Positions 22,880-33,904 of a stretch of DNA of 64,000 bases are shown here, in pieces; within the stretch, counting starts at the first letter, position 1; every line of letters begins with the position of its first letter. The position numbers and the translations under genes are program-made. Location of the stretch: the NCBI RefSeq assembly GCF_040954645.1, contig NC_092810.1:12758377-12822376 (forward strand). Reading direction: 5' to 3'. The notes under the pieces are model-generated. The model saw nothing but the letters and a program-made list of their open reading frames with translations, had not been told where the DNA came from and made no database searches. Origin of the DNA: Diabrotica undecimpunctata. Taxonomy: Eukaryota > Arthropoda > Insecta > Coleoptera > Chrysomelidae.

Positions 22880-23335
22880 CATGCGTAACGTTTTCATGTT
22901 GGTACTGCCTCCACCGCATTTGGGGTCTTCCGCGTGATCACTTCTCCTCATAAGGCCCTTAACTCCTCATTTCTCTATCCCATCAACCATCCTCAAGGCG
23001 TTCATTATATTCAGCCCACTTTCATTTCAATAAAGCTATTTGTGCAACTTCTTTTAATTTTGTTCTCTTTCTAAGTAAATAAGCAGTTTAGTGTCCTCGA
23101 AGTGAAATGACTAGCATCTGTCGCTCCATGACTCTTTGAGTTTGGATCAACTTTTTTAAATTGCTTTGGTAAATGTCCATATCTGAGCTCCATATGATAT
23201 AACAGGGAAAATACAAGAATAACGTAAAGTAAGAAGTGTTGAGTTAAAGACAAACTCTGGAGTTAGTTGTCTTTCAAATGATAAAAAGGTTGCCAATGTG
23301 AGTTCATAATATCAGTATATGGGGAATACTCACTG
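22880..23335 (-). pseudogene. Degenerate RTE-like LINE C-terminal fragment
   Basis: Minus-strand reading gives SYGAQIWTFTK-like, VMERQMLVISLRG and the proline/arginine-rich GRPQMRW region in broken frames. It is a diverged relative of 17587-18294. Identification rests on the order of these blocks only. Confidence 0.55.
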
Positions 23336-23471
23336 TCAATACTTACAATCTTAAGTTGTTTTATCATTTCATGATTATAAGCTTTGGCCTACCCGTTTCA
23401 AGGCTTACTATATTTGCCCCATCATCAGGAAACAATACGATAGTCTTATTTATATAAAAAACTGCAAGATA

Positions 23472-23660
23472 TCAGATACAGGATATAGAGATTTCCTGTA
23501 CTGCTAAAGGTAAGGGGGGTAGCACCCATCCTTGCAATAGCCCATTGTTCAGTTTTATTTCCGTACTAGTCTTATCACCTATGATGAAACTTTCGTTACG
23601 TAGCATATAAATATTGACATCAGTGATCTTTTTGCACGGAATCGCTCGCATTAATTTATA
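23472..23660 (-). pseudogene. Jockey-like RT relic, downstream part, split by mariner
   Basis: Minus frame YKLMRAIPCKKITDVNIYML, then NESFIIGDKTSTEIKLNNG and LLQGWVLPPL, a decayed form of the RT block usually reading GLPQGSVLAPLL. Its upstream half is at 26332-27320, on the far side of a mariner inserted at a TA; AAYDKE (upstream) joins YKLMRAIP (downstream) as one polypeptide. Confidence 0.75.
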
Positions 23661-23935
23661 CACTGTGTCCGTAAAGTATGAAATAAATTCGATATTTCCT
23701 AAATGAAAAGCCTTTTTAAACAATCTAAAATACGTCGATTTTTAAATTTAATGTTCTACATTTTACAATAAAATTTCATTATACAAGGTCATACACATTA
23801 CAGTGATGACGTCATCTGCTCTTTTTTTAAATGTAACACCCTGTATTTTAGGACATTTTTAAGTATAATACTGGGGGTCTAACGGATATAATTTGAAAGA
23901 CATGCGTTTAGAAAATTAATTTTTATCGATTTATA

Positions 23936-24122
23936 TATATATATATATATATAATTTCGGTTTTCAACGTTCTTCGACGTCTTCCGATTTCCAATCTCCA
24001 TCTCATTCTATCGTTCCATAGATCGTCTTCCAGTTCTCTTTCTCTGATTTCTTTATCAACTCCTTCTCTCCAACTTCTTCTAGGCCTTCCTGGTCTTCGC
24101 CTACCTCTTGGTTGCCAAGATT
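23936..24122 (-). mobile_element. RTE-like LINE 3' end (TA-tail family), about 190 bp
   Basis: Minus-strand reading gives WQPRGRRRPGRPRRSW, REGVDKEIRERELEDD and LWNDRMRWRLEIGRRR, the very C-terminus of an RTE-like LINE. It is followed by a decayed hairpin (GACGT / ACGTT, plus-strand 23964-23979), AAAACCGAAA and a (TA)n tail at 23936-23953. The 8-bp repeat GATTTATA flanks the insert (23928-23935 and 24123-24130). Confidence 0.85.
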
Positions 24123-24169
24123 GATTTATAATATTAATAAATTATAAACAAATTATAATAATTTGAAAG

Positions 24170-25221
24170 TTATCTAGTAATTAATACATGACTTAATCTG
24201 AAATGTTCGAATTGTAGCCCTTGTTGTATTTGACAGTAACCCAAACGTTGTACAAATTCTTGTAGAACCATGTTTATGCTTTCTTGAGAAATATTGTTTA
24301 TTTCTTTACGAATTCTTGTTTTTAAGTCTCCAATATTTGCAGGTGACCCCACATAAAATAATTCAAAGGATTGAGGTCTGGCGACCTCGCTTGCCATTCA
24401 ATATGTCCACGTATTCCAATCTACCTATTCGAAAAAATTTCGTTTAGGTACCTTTGAACATCTAAAGCATAATGCGGAGGCCCACCATCCTGTTGAAACC
24501 ATAAACTTTTATCAAAACCTCCAAGATTAATTGTACTGGGGAATAAATTAACTAAAGTAGGTACAAAATACTCACTTAAAAACTGAAGGTATGCTGACCC
24601 GTTTAAATTACCTTCGAAATAGTAGGGTCCAATGATTTTATCTCTTAAAATACCAGCCCATACGTTTAAATTATGCGGGTATTGTGTATGATGTTCCCGC
24701 ATCCAGTTGAAATTTTCTTTTGCTTCTCAGTATCTTTCTTTGTTTCAGTATCTACAATTCTGACGGTTGACCTCGCCATTTAATTTGAATGTAGCGTCAT
24801 CAGAAAAAATTATATTTTGAACCAAGAGAGGATTTTGGTGGCTGTTATCCATCATTATTTCGCAAAATTGTATTCTTTTATCTGGATCATCCTCGTTTAA
24901 TTCCTGTACAACTGTGCATTTTACTTACTTACTTTTACGTACTTTGTGTGTAGTTGTTTTGCAAACATCGAGATCACTACTAACCTTACGAACAGAAGTG
25001 TGCGCATCTTCTTCAAAAGCAAGTAGAACATCTAATGTTGTAACATAATTTACAGAGGAACGAGCGGATTTGCGTGCATTTTCAACCGTTCCAGTTTCTC
25101 GAAATTTCTTTTTAATCTTACTTACTGTTGACTGCGTGATGGGTATTTCTGGATATTTATCATTAAATAAATTACACACTTCCATCTGAGTTCGCGATTT
25201 GTCTCCATACCCAATCATCAT
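24170..25221 (-). pseudogene. Mariner-like transposase, DD41D type, frameshifted
   Basis: Starting at 25221, MIGYGDKSRTQMEVCNLFN, STVSKIKKKFRETGTVEN and VRKVSSDLDVCKTTTHKV form paired helix-turn-helix DNA-binding units. After a break near 24925 come the catalytic blocks IIFSDDATFKLNGEVNRQN (first Asp), NVWAGILRDKIIGPYYFEGN, LWFQQDGGPPHYALDVQRY (second Asp) and, in another frame, EWQARSPDLNPLNYFMWG. At the third catalytic position an Asn stands where DD41D members have Asp. At least two frameshifts and the substituted catalytic residue make it inactive. Confidence 0.85.
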
Positions 25222-25440
25222 GAGTATTTAAATTTTTTGCTTTACACTCAAATTCATTTCTACTTAAAATTAATTCTAAGCAATATTACAGAATATTCAC
25301 GAATTAATACAATGATTGTACTACTTAATTGTTATCGAACTTTACTAAAAATAATTACAGTTTATCAAAAACTAGAAGTAGGCAACTTTTTTGCAATTGA
25401 TAATAAATGTTTTATTTTCTAAGCGCATATCTTTCAAATT

Positions 25441-26107
25441 TTTATTTTTTTATTTAAAGAAACAAAGTCGCATCCACCCAAAGGTTATTAGCGACACTAA
25501 CATTTGTAATAATATTAAATTAACGTTTGTAACAGTCAATCATTGTAACAATTAATTACAATTTGTGAACAATTGAGCATTTGTAACAATTAATTGTAAC
25601 AATTAAATTTTGTGTAACATATTTATACATTTTAAGTAACCTAATAAATTGTCCGGAACTAAACTTTTGTTGAGTAGTGCTTTCAGGTTATTTGGCAAAT
25701 TGTAAGACTGTCTTTGATTTACATATTTAGGACAGTCTATCAAGAAGTGCTTTATACTGTCTACTGTATTGCATGCTTCGCATTTTGGTGGTTCACTATT
25801 TGAGAAGAGATAGGCATGAGTATACCTACAGTGTCCAAGTCGTAGACGTGTAATAATAGTTTGGCATCTTCTACTTCTGGCTGTGCACTTCCATGAAAAA
25901 ATATCACTTTTGATGGTTCTGAGTTTCGAACTAGAGTCACTCCACTCCCGATTCCACGCACTTAACACCTTATTTTTGAAATGAACTTTTAGATCGCCTG
26001 CGATACTCCGACACTCTGTTTCTGATACGTCACTGGTGATAGCGTTACGCGCACTAGTATCTGCTTCTTCATTCCCTTCTATGCCTATATGAGATGGTAT
26101 CCATAGG
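25441..26107 (-). mobile_element. 5'-truncated Jockey-like LINE 3' end with RNase H remnant
   Basis: The minus strand encodes WIPSHIGIEGNEEADTSARN, the C-terminal end of an RNase H domain. Then come VLSAWNREWSDSSSKLR, RLRLGHCRYTHAYLF, CEAC and IKHFLIDCPKY, a Cys/His-containing terminal block common after RNase H in I- and Jockey-type LINEs. The 3' UTR has repeated TTGTAAC-like units and ends in an A-rich tail at 25441. A perfect 13-bp duplication TATCTTTCAAATT flanks it at 25428-25440 and 26108-26120. Confidence 0.9.
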
Positions 26108-26331
26108 TATCTTTCAAATTATATCCATTAGACCCGAGTGTTATACTTTTTTGAAATCAGCTTATTTTTATCGATCTAAAAATGTTCTAAAATACAGGGT
26201 GTTACATAAAAGGAATTTTATTGTAAAATGTAGAACATTAAATTTAAAAATCCACGTGTTTTAGTTTTTTTTTAAAAGGCTTTTCATTTACGAAATATCG
26301 AATTTATTCCATATTTTACGGACACAGTGTA

Positions 26332-27320
26332 TATTATCTTCACTCTTTATCGTACGCCGCTAATAAATCAATGAAAATAGTAGATATTTTTAGTTGCTTT
26401 TAAAAGCCTGTTTCTACATAGTTAGTCAGTGCTAGAACTAAGTCTGTACAGCTGCGGTTTGATCGAAATCCTGCTTGGTCCACAGATGTATGTTGGAGTA
26501 TTGTTTGCCTAATCCTATTATATAGCATTATGTTAAACAATTTATAGACCAGAAGTGCAATTGGACGGTAATTTTTTGTGGAATCGTTAGCTGTCTCTTC
26601 TTTTAAAAAAATTGCGACATTTTCAGCTACTTGTAGATGATAAGAAACATTTTCAGTCTAAACACTAGTGAAGAAGAATTTTGCAAAACATTTTCTAATA
26701 AATCTACCACTGTGCTTTAAAAACTCAACATGCATGCCATCAAGGCTAGTGTCTTTTCCTGTGTGTATTTCATTAAGAGCTTCTGTGATTTCTTCACAGG
26801 GGAAAGGCCTTAAATACTTCGTTTCAAGTGGACAAATAGATTTTAAATTCTGGAGGTCTTCTGTAACTTTAATTGTGTGTAAGAGGTTTTGAGGTGCTCT
26901 TAAGGTAGATATAATGTTGAACGCCAACTTGATTTGGTGTCACTAGATTGGTTGAGCGGTCAGATGGACTACTGCCTCCTAGTTTTCGAAGCGGTGACCA
27001 GGCTTGTTTACTGGAATTTCTGTCTCAGTCCATTTCTCACACCTAGCGGTATCAATGCTGTGAATGTGAAGTTATTCGTCTGAAATGTCCTGCTTTTCGT
27101 CTTCAGCGAATTTTTCATGGTTATTCGCTCTCCTCAGACCATCCAGGAATATACTCTTTGCAGTACTCTCTAGAAATTGCTACTTTTGCAAATGTTATTA
27201 TTGCTCCCGTCAATCACTCGTAGTTTATGCTTTTGGTGGGATCCAAGCTAAGCATTTATTAAGATTACCAGAGAAACCAGACAAGTTAACTTTCCATCAG
27301 AGGCTCAGTTCCATCTGAGG
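26332..27320 (-). pseudogene. Jockey-like RT relic, upstream part, split by mariner
   Basis: Blocks on the minus strand with several frameshifts: SIDTARCEKWTETEI (endonuclease-RT linker), FNIISTLRAPQNLLHTIKV, PFPCEEITEALNEIHTGK with DSLDGMHVEFLKHS-like, KNYRPIALLVYKLFN, VDQAGFRSNRSCTDLVLAL and FIDLLAAYDK, the first palm Asp block. The remaining palm and following blocks are at 23472-23660. The frame is interrupted exactly where the mariner inserted (TA at 26330-26331). Confidence 0.8.
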
Positions 27321-27639
27321 CTTGAAAAGATCTTATACCTATAATCGATTTAAATCAGAAAGGGGCAGTGCTGGCTACGGAGTAAATAAAACATGACCTT
27401 TATTGATGCTGGTAGAGAAAGGACTTTATTGGTAGTAGTAAGAAAACGAAAATTGGGGTTATACCTTCTCTTCCAAGCTACAGATCTAAACGTGCTTCTA
27501 TCCTTGGATATATTGTTCTTCTGACCACTCCAAGATGGGCGAGCCATTTTGGGCATTGTCAGAGTTTTTCCACATCTTATGGTGACTGTTAATATCTCCT
27601 CTGTATATAAAAACATTAATTTCTATATGCGGGATTCCA
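27321..27639. other. Spacer
   Basis: No convincing feature; possibly further decayed LINE. Confidence 0.35.
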
Positions 27640-28080
27640 CAAATATCGATATCCCATGGGACTGAATATGTTCGCTAACAATACAATACGGTAAACAATA
27701 CTTATTACTTTTTTGACGTGACAACGTCTTAAATTAGGTTGTGGCTCGGAGTCACTCATGAAAAAGTGTAACGCCCGCTCACGTCTGTTACGATGAGTCA
27801 CCGAACGAGAGAGAGGCCCGCCGGACCGGCGAATGCCTTGCGTCTCTCTCCCACTCAAACATGATCGGTCCGCTGCGCGCGCAGCACTAGAGAATTAGGC
27901 GCGTTGAATCGGTGCGTGCTTGTGTCTCAGTCTTTCTCGAGCGTTCTTGGCGTTGGAAAACCGAGAAAGCGTCATAATACAAGTTCACACGTGTGGTTAA
28001 AGTATCGTCAGCTGTATCTGTAGTGAAAATGTGGAGTGCTTAGATTCGTCATTTACAACAACTACAACAATAAAGGTAAA
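27640..28080 (+). promoter_or_regulatory. GC- and CpG-rich island with downstream splice-donor motif
   Basis: Against the AT-rich background, 27720-27960 is rich in CG dinucleotides (CGCCCGCTCACG, GCCCGCCGGACCGGCG, CTGCGCGCGCAGC). It begins TGTAACGCCCG at about 27769 and is followed by CAATAAAG|GTAAAT at about 28075. This could be an LTR with leader, a transposon promoter or a host CpG-type promoter with first exon. No protein of known family is encoded, and no second copy occurs in the window. Confidence 0.35.
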
Positions 28081-28554
28081 TAATTGTACACTAATATTTC
28101 ATTATCGTAAACTATGATTGATTGATTAATTGTTAGATTGACACAAAAGTTGAGAAACTGAGTTTAGAGGTTATGTCATACTATTGACAAATGTTGATAG
28201 TGTTAAGTAAATTATTAGTTTAAATCACTTTGCAATTAATCGTAATTCAGTCGATTGAGAAGAAACAGCGCGTTTCAACTGCAAACAACTATTGTGCAAT
28301 TTAATAATATTCATATCAATAAATATTCTACCGAGAAAAAGACGTTGTCCCGTAAAATCTTCGCCCGTAAAACCGACTTTACAGGCAACCGATTTTTTTA
28401 AGTAAGATTTTTGGACCGAAATCGTAAGGAAATATGTAATATCAGTTATTGTTAAAGTAAACCCTTACACTCGTTTTGCAATCCCACACGGTCGGTAGTC
28501 CGATTCACCTATCGTCAATGCCGCCGCCTTAAAATTTGCAACTATATGACTAAT

Positions 28555-29144
28555 TCATCAGAGTCAAGAAAAGCTTTACAAGAGTAGATTTTAGATGACA
28601 ATCTCAATGCTGACTTAACAGTGAAGAAATAATTAAAGAAATGACTGAATCTGATGAACACGTGACCCAGGAAGCACAAGATGAACAATGTTTCATCGTC
28701 AACTGCAATGATGCTATATTAGCTGCAAACTCTTTGATGTGTGAGTGCAGGAGAAAGTATATGACTTTGAAAAATGTTTGATGATAAAGGAGATACAAGA
28801 ACAAGCAATGACAGACTGTCTAAACCAGAAAAAACAAAGGGCAATCAAAGTTTTCTTCAAAGTTTGAGCACAGTACATATGTGTGTTTACATACGTCCAT
28901 AATTGATATGTACATTAAATCTATTATCTTCCATATTTCTTTTAATAAACATGTTTTCGTTAGCCGAAACGGGTGTTTCGTTTGCATATTAATCGGAGTA
29001 ACATTTTACTCATAAAATTTAAGAATATTGTAGGATACTGCTAGCAAAACAATGCCAATAATATAATCACTTTCGGTAATCCGGACACTTTTGGGAATTC
29101 GACAACCCTTTGGTCCCATACCTGTCGGATTATCAAGAGAACTG
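28555..29144 (+). pseudogene. pogo/Tigger-like element, 3' portion and right end
   Basis: The forward strand reads EEIIKEMTESDEHVTQEAQD with NCNDAILAANSLMCECRRKY and, in another frame, CLNQKKQRAIKVFF. This resembles the acidic C-terminus of pogo/Tigger-type transposases, which often ends in a basic segment before FF. The right end TCGGATTATCAAGAGAACTG (ending 29144, then TA) resembles a pogo-type terminus, whose reverse complement starts CAGTTCTCTTGATAATCCG. The left end and the catalytic domain are not visible, so this is a truncated copy. Confidence 0.5.
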
Positions 29145-29197
29145 TATTATAATTGAATGCCAGAAAAATATAGCAATCAGCCTGTTTATAGTTATTT

Positions 29198-29314
29198 ATT
29201 GTATAGGACGATAAAATTGTACTTTATCTTCGAGAGCGTTTTTTAGCGTCGAGACGTCAGTCGAAACGCTAATTATGCTCCAGAAGATAATGCGATTTTA
29301 TCGTCGTGTGCAAT
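29198..29314. repeat. 117-bp palindrome centred on GACGTC
   Basis: Left arm ATTGTATAGGACGATAAAAT pairs with ATTTTATCGTC plus TGCAAT on the right; inner arms TTTATCTTC/GAAGATAA and TTAGCGT/ACGCTAA continue to a central CGAGACGTCAGTCGA (29250-29264). A second palindrome of the same length with the same 15-nt core is at 50533-50649. It lies about 210 bp upstream of the tyrosine recombinase gene. Confidence 0.85.
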
Positions 29315-29521
29315 ACAAATTTTTTTCTGTAGCAAGACGTCAAGTTCAGGTGAAAAATAGAATTTCAAAGAAAATTGTAATTTATAGCACAAACATCGCA
29401 ATTGTGTTGCTCCGTTGCTAGGGATATGAATTACTCTGTCAACAAATGTCAAACAAATGTTACGTTTTGGTTTTTGCGGAGAATATTGTTGCGTTATGTG
29501 TACAAAGTGAATAAATACGAA

Positions 29522-30583
29522 ATGGACCGATAAGAATTGACACAAGAAAAGGAAAACCTGCCATCAGATGTAGAAAATGCAGCGTTAGAAGCAGAAAGTT
29601 TATTGTTGTCACAAAAATCTAGGATGATGTATGAGAAAGAATACCAGTCTTTGAAAAAGTGGAAAGGCATTAAGAATATCAATGGCGTGAGTGAAAAAAT
29701 ACTTCTGGCGTATTTTTCTGAAAAGTCGAAGAAAGCGATGCCATCGTCATTAGGGTCGAATTATTCGATGCTGAAGCGTACGTTGTTGGTGAATGAAAAT
29801 TGTGACATTTCCAAATTCAGCAAGTTAACCACCTTACTAAAAAACCTGAGTGAAGGATACGAAGCTAAAAAGTCCAAAATCCTGGAGTCAGATGACATTA
29901 TTAAATTTCTGACAAAAGGTCCTGATGACATCTATTTGTTGATGACGGTTATTGCTATTTTTGGTGTGCATCGGGCGACTAGATCCGATGAATTGTACAA
30001 GTTAGAAGTGTTTAACGTGGACGACAGAAAATCGGTGATAATCGTTTCATTATCTGATACTAAAACCAAGCAGGAAAGGTCGTTTTGTATTACTGACAAG
30101 AAAAGTGGACTGAGTTTCTTGGAAATTGTGAGAAAGTATATTGTCTTGCGCCCCAAAAACGTACCTCACGGTAAGTTTTTTGTAAATTACCGACAGCAAA
30201 AGTGCACTACTCAACCGGTGGGGATTAACACTATATATAATATCCTTAAGAAGATTGCAGATTTTTTGAAACTTGCAAATTCAGAAATGTACACGGGGCA
30301 TTGTTTCCGTCGTTCTTCAGCTACTATGTTCGCAAATTCTGAAGCTAATCTAGTAAAAGTTAAACGTTTAGGTGGATGGAAATCGTCATCTGTTGCAGAA
30401 TCTTACATTGAAGAGTCAATAAGCAATAAGATTGCTGTATCCAAGTGTATACTTGGCGGACCAGAAAATCAATCCAGTACCTTCAATCAAGTGTTTAAGC
30501 AAACGAGTACAAGTTGTGATGCTCCAAAAATAGATATTTCTAATAATGTTAATTGTAAAATTTCAGTTGTTTTTAATCCTTAA
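29522..30583 (+). pseudogene. Tyrosine recombinase (Crypton-like), one early stop
   Basis: A 348-codon open frame (29537-30583) has the tyrosine recombinase layout. An N-terminal helical domain (residues about 20-120, SRMMYEKEYQSLKKWKG) precedes GVHRATRSDELYKLEV with the first catalytic Arg (about residue 149), a beta-strand Lys region SLSDTKTKQERSF, TGHCFRRSSAT (His255-x-x-Arg258), LGGWKSSS (Trp281) and the nucleophile in VAESYIEES (Tyr290). This is the organisation of Crypton transposon recombinases and related domesticated proteins. The only upstream in-frame ATG, at 29522, is followed by TAA three codons later; the remainder is undamaged. Start at an internal Met (residue 30 or 31) would lose little of the N-terminal domain. 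No TIRs bound the gene. Confidence 0.85.
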
Positions 30584-31299
30584 TGTGTTTGAATTTGTAA
30601 ATTTTATTGAACAAAAAAAAAGTTAAAACATTTTATCTACTCTTGCTGTTAAAGTTATACTTTATCTACTCAAAACAGTTGTTATAGCAACACTTTAACA
30701 TTAGCTATGAAAAAAAAACAATATTAAATCTAACCCATTAAATCCATGACATTTGGAAAAAAATATTATTTTATTTTTCAAGCAGTTTAAAATTATGATC
30801 CAGACAATTCAATAATTTTGGCTTATACCAAAAATTTTGTTTAATACTGTTATACGTATGTCACCCAGTAAGCAAATATAGCATAATGACATAATCATAA
30901 AATAAAATGTTAGTCATTATGGAACGCAATCGGCTCCCCGAAAACTCCGTCTTCCTCATCGACTTCATTAGCACAACTTTAAAGGACAAATACACCAAAC
31001 CCGCTCAATTCGCCATAGGCACAAAAGCAATCTGTTCAATAATATTTGTTCTCTATCTTTACCTACGATCCTCTTTGAAATAGAATCCTTTGATTTGTGT
31101 AGACTCGTTGAATTCGAGAGTATAGTAAGGATTCCCTTTGTACAAAATATACTCAACGGTGGCCGAAACGAAGAATAGATTATAGACAGTTGCATTATTA
31201 AAGTTACAGAGTGGACTGAAATATAAGGTAATAAAGAGATTTTTTTAAACAGGTCGTTTTTACCAAAATCTGGAAATTGCATGTCATATTTTTTTAATT
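30584..31299. other. AT-rich 3' flank of the recombinase gene
   Basis: Around 30645-30705 lies an imperfect inverted repeat (TGTTAAAG against CTTTAACA) and a repeated TTTATCTACTC. No coding feature was recognised up to about 31300. Confidence 0.4.
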
Positions 31300-32520
31300 T
31301 AATAAATTTTACTCTAGAGCTACTAGCTAGCTAGCTACCTGGGTTTTAACCTTGTTTAGGCCTGAGCCTCTTCAAGGGATGGGGTACTCCTTTTTTTTGT
31401 CGGAGTAGTGAGGGTTTGGTAAACGTCGGTTTCTGAGTTGTGTGTTGAGGAGTAGTGGACTACCAAGGAACAGGGGAAAGTAGAAGGTGGCTTGTGTGTG
31501 TGGACGACAGAGGAGCGCACAAGAGGAAGTGGGGAGCTTTTGCCTAGCATGCCAGTTCAGGTACTTCGGGGGTTACCAGCCATACAATAGAAACGGCTCT
31601 TTATCAGCGTTTTTGGCGCGCAGTTTTTAACTGGGATATTTAATGGAGAATCATTCTAAGATATCAAAATAATCATCAGGGAGTTTATGTCCAGTGTTGT
31701 GGAGAAGTTTTGCTGGAGGAAACGGAACTTTTCTTATGGAAAGCCTGGTGAGTTAATATTTGTTTCGCTCTGTTGTTCGAGCCAGCTATGGTTCTTAGGA
31801 TATACTTTCTGCTGAGGGAGAGGATTCTGTCCTTAATTGGTGTAATGTTGGCCAGTATGTATATTTGAGCTGATGGATACGACCAGTCCTTCCTCATGCA
31901 GTATCTGAGGATACTACGTTCGGTTGCCATTATGGCATTAAGTTAGAGGGGCTTCAGAGAGACATAGACGCATGCCTTATATTCGACAATTGGTCTAACA
32001 AATGTTTTGTAGGTGTGCAATAATGTTTTTGAAGATGTTCGACCCATTTTACCAGACAGCACTTTCAGGAGGTTAAACCTCTTTCTGATCCCATCTAAGG
32101 TTTCTTGAACGTCGGCTTTCCAGTTGATAGTTCTTGTAAAACGAACTTTCAAGTAGGAAACCGAGTTTCTGAAAGTAAGGTCTTCTCCCAAAAGAGTTAT
32201 CCGGCCCTGGGCATCGCAACAATTTGAAGCTTTAAAAAGAATGGTTTGTGTTTTGGAGGGATTTATAGTTACTCTCCATTTATTGCACTACCCAATAACT
32301 CTGTCTAGGTAGTTCTGTGATCGTTAGAATACAGACCGTGGTTGTCCATGGTCTCTGTGAGTCCCTGATGTGAGGAGGGCGAAAAGTAGGAGGGACTCCG
32401 ATCCTTGCTGTGGGCGGGGAATGTTACTATTGTAGACTGTGTATAATATTGGAGCAAGTATTGAGCCCTGGGGTACTCCAGCTTAAGGAGTAAACGGGGT
32501 GGATAAATGGTCAGCTACTT
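31300..32520 (-). pseudogene. Jockey-like LINE RT C-terminal half with 3' UTR
   Basis: Minus-strand blocks: AGVPQGSILAPILYTVYNS (RT palm block before the catalytic motif), a deletion where the ADD block should be, WRVTINPSKTQTILFKAS, then SVSYLKVRFTRTINWKADV, GIRKRFNLLKVLSGKMGRTS, LLHTYKTFVRPIVEY and ERSILRYCMRKDWSYPS. The protein ends about 31685. The G-rich stretch to about 31350 is probably its 3' UTR. The small Jockey fragment at 58215-58450 matches the LKVRFTRTINWKAD region. Confidence 0.75.
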
Positions 32521-32884
32521 TGATCCTGATTCTGATCATTAGAGCTACAGCAATCAACACAACTGTAGGACAACGAAGTATTGTGGTAGAAGTAATAAAA
32601 TACTACATCCTTATAGAACGAAACAAAAGATAAATAATCTAATTTATGTGAACCATTTTATTATCCCCTCACAATGACATTTTTTTACATCTGCATAATG
32701 CCTAAGTATTTGGCTTAGCTATTTCATTTAATTGGTGTGTTAAGTATGGTTATTTGTCGGTTATGTTTGCGTTTTCTTCGTTGGTACATAACGACCTATG
32801 TTTTTTTCAGTGTTTATTGCTATTCTAGATATTATACAGCAAGCTTGTATTTTATTTAGGGCTCTTTGTAGATTATAGGCTTAT
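32521..32884. other. Spacer
   Basis: Nothing clearly recognisable; may hold decayed Jockey sequence. Confidence 0.35.
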
Positions 32885-33525
32885 TACCGATCTGGGATCA
32901 GATAAAGGAGGGAGAGCAATATCACTGCTGCCTGCGGTATTTCTGCTTCCATATGTCCTACTTCGGATAGGGTTGATCCTTCAGATATGAACTCTGAACC
33001 TTCTGTTGGCTAGGTACGATGCACGGGGACATGTTATTGCTTCACTGTATCCGTATTTGTTTATTTTATACAGCATGCCTTTATGGCAAACTTGATCAAC
33101 AGCCTTGCTGATATCAAGAAAGGCGGTTGCTGTATACATTATTTCATTTAACCCTTTCGTTATATATTTCGTTAAATACAGTACCTGGAGTTAACATAAA
33201 TGTTCAAACCTGAACCCGAACTGTGCTTTAGGTACGATTTCAATTGCTTCAGATTCTTTTTTAGCCTGGTTAGTATTACATTTTTTGCGATTTTACTCAT
33301 TGATGATAGTAAGCTTATTGGCCTTTAATTTTTTGGAAAGGTCCTGTTTTTCTCCAGTTGTTCTTTAAATTACTACGACGTAAGCTTCCTTGCATCTGCC
33401 TGGAAAATATATGTCTTAACATGCTATTTATTATGTTTGGCAAATAGACTACAGTTTTTAATGATAGGTTTTTGAGTGCCCTGTTTGTGATGTTGTCTAG
33501 TTCTGACAATTGTCCAAGTTAACCA
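32885..33525 (-). pseudogene. Jockey-like RT relic (same family as 5920-6660)
   Basis: Minus-strand frame MSELDNITNRALKNLSLKTV, PNIINSMLRHIFS and, in shifted frames, an RT region with GLLYKINKYGYSEA-like and YLANRRFRVHI-like blocks. The DNITNRALKNL block is shared with 5925-5970 on the plus strand. Broken by many stops; no catalytic motif is readable. Confidence 0.65.
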
Positions 33526-33904
33526 TTACAAGCTTTCAAACTGTTAAAAAACATCTGTACCCCAGAGGTAAAGGACACTGTGTCCATTTTCTTACTTTTT
33601 CAGGAGAGCAGTTTAAACATTTTTTAAATTTTTTAATCAGTAAATACTCAAATTTGTTTTTATATTTAACCTAGATTAATATATTATTATTTTTGTGTGT
33701 ATAATCGTTTTTCCTTCCATGAACCTTTTTATATACCTGAAGTTTACCGTTCATTATATAAATTTTTTTAAAAATGTGTAGTTGGACATAGTGTTGTTTA
33801 CCTCTAACAACTTTTTTAAATATAGTGATATATGTTCTCTAGGTCTCTATGAAATAAACAAGACATACATATTAAACAGCCTATACTATTATTTTATTAG
33901 AGAA

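Larger units (their letters stand above)
23661..26329. mobile_element. Mariner-like transposon (DD41D) with two nested LINE insertions
   Basis: The left end CACTGTGTCCGTAAAGTATG (23661) and right end reading GGACACAGTG (to 26329) are inverted repeats. The match extends inward more than 200 bp, through ATAAATTCGATATTTC, AAATGAAAAGCC and TTAATGTTCTACATTTTAC. Both ends are flanked by TA. The element holds a broken transposase (24170-25221), an RTE-like 3' end at 23936-24122 with 8-bp duplication GATTTATA, and a Jockey-like 3' end at 25441-26107 with 13-bp duplication TATCTTTCAAATT. Confidence 0.92.

Noticed and set aside
23392..23429. Hammerhead-ribozyme-like core on the minus strand (CTGATGA ... 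GAAAC)
   Set aside because: A weak stem II can be drawn, but no complementary stem III/I strands or cleavage-site UH were found downstream; probably chance.
30968..31282. 104-codon minus-strand frame
   Set aside because: No recognisable domain and no second copy; not enough support for a gene.
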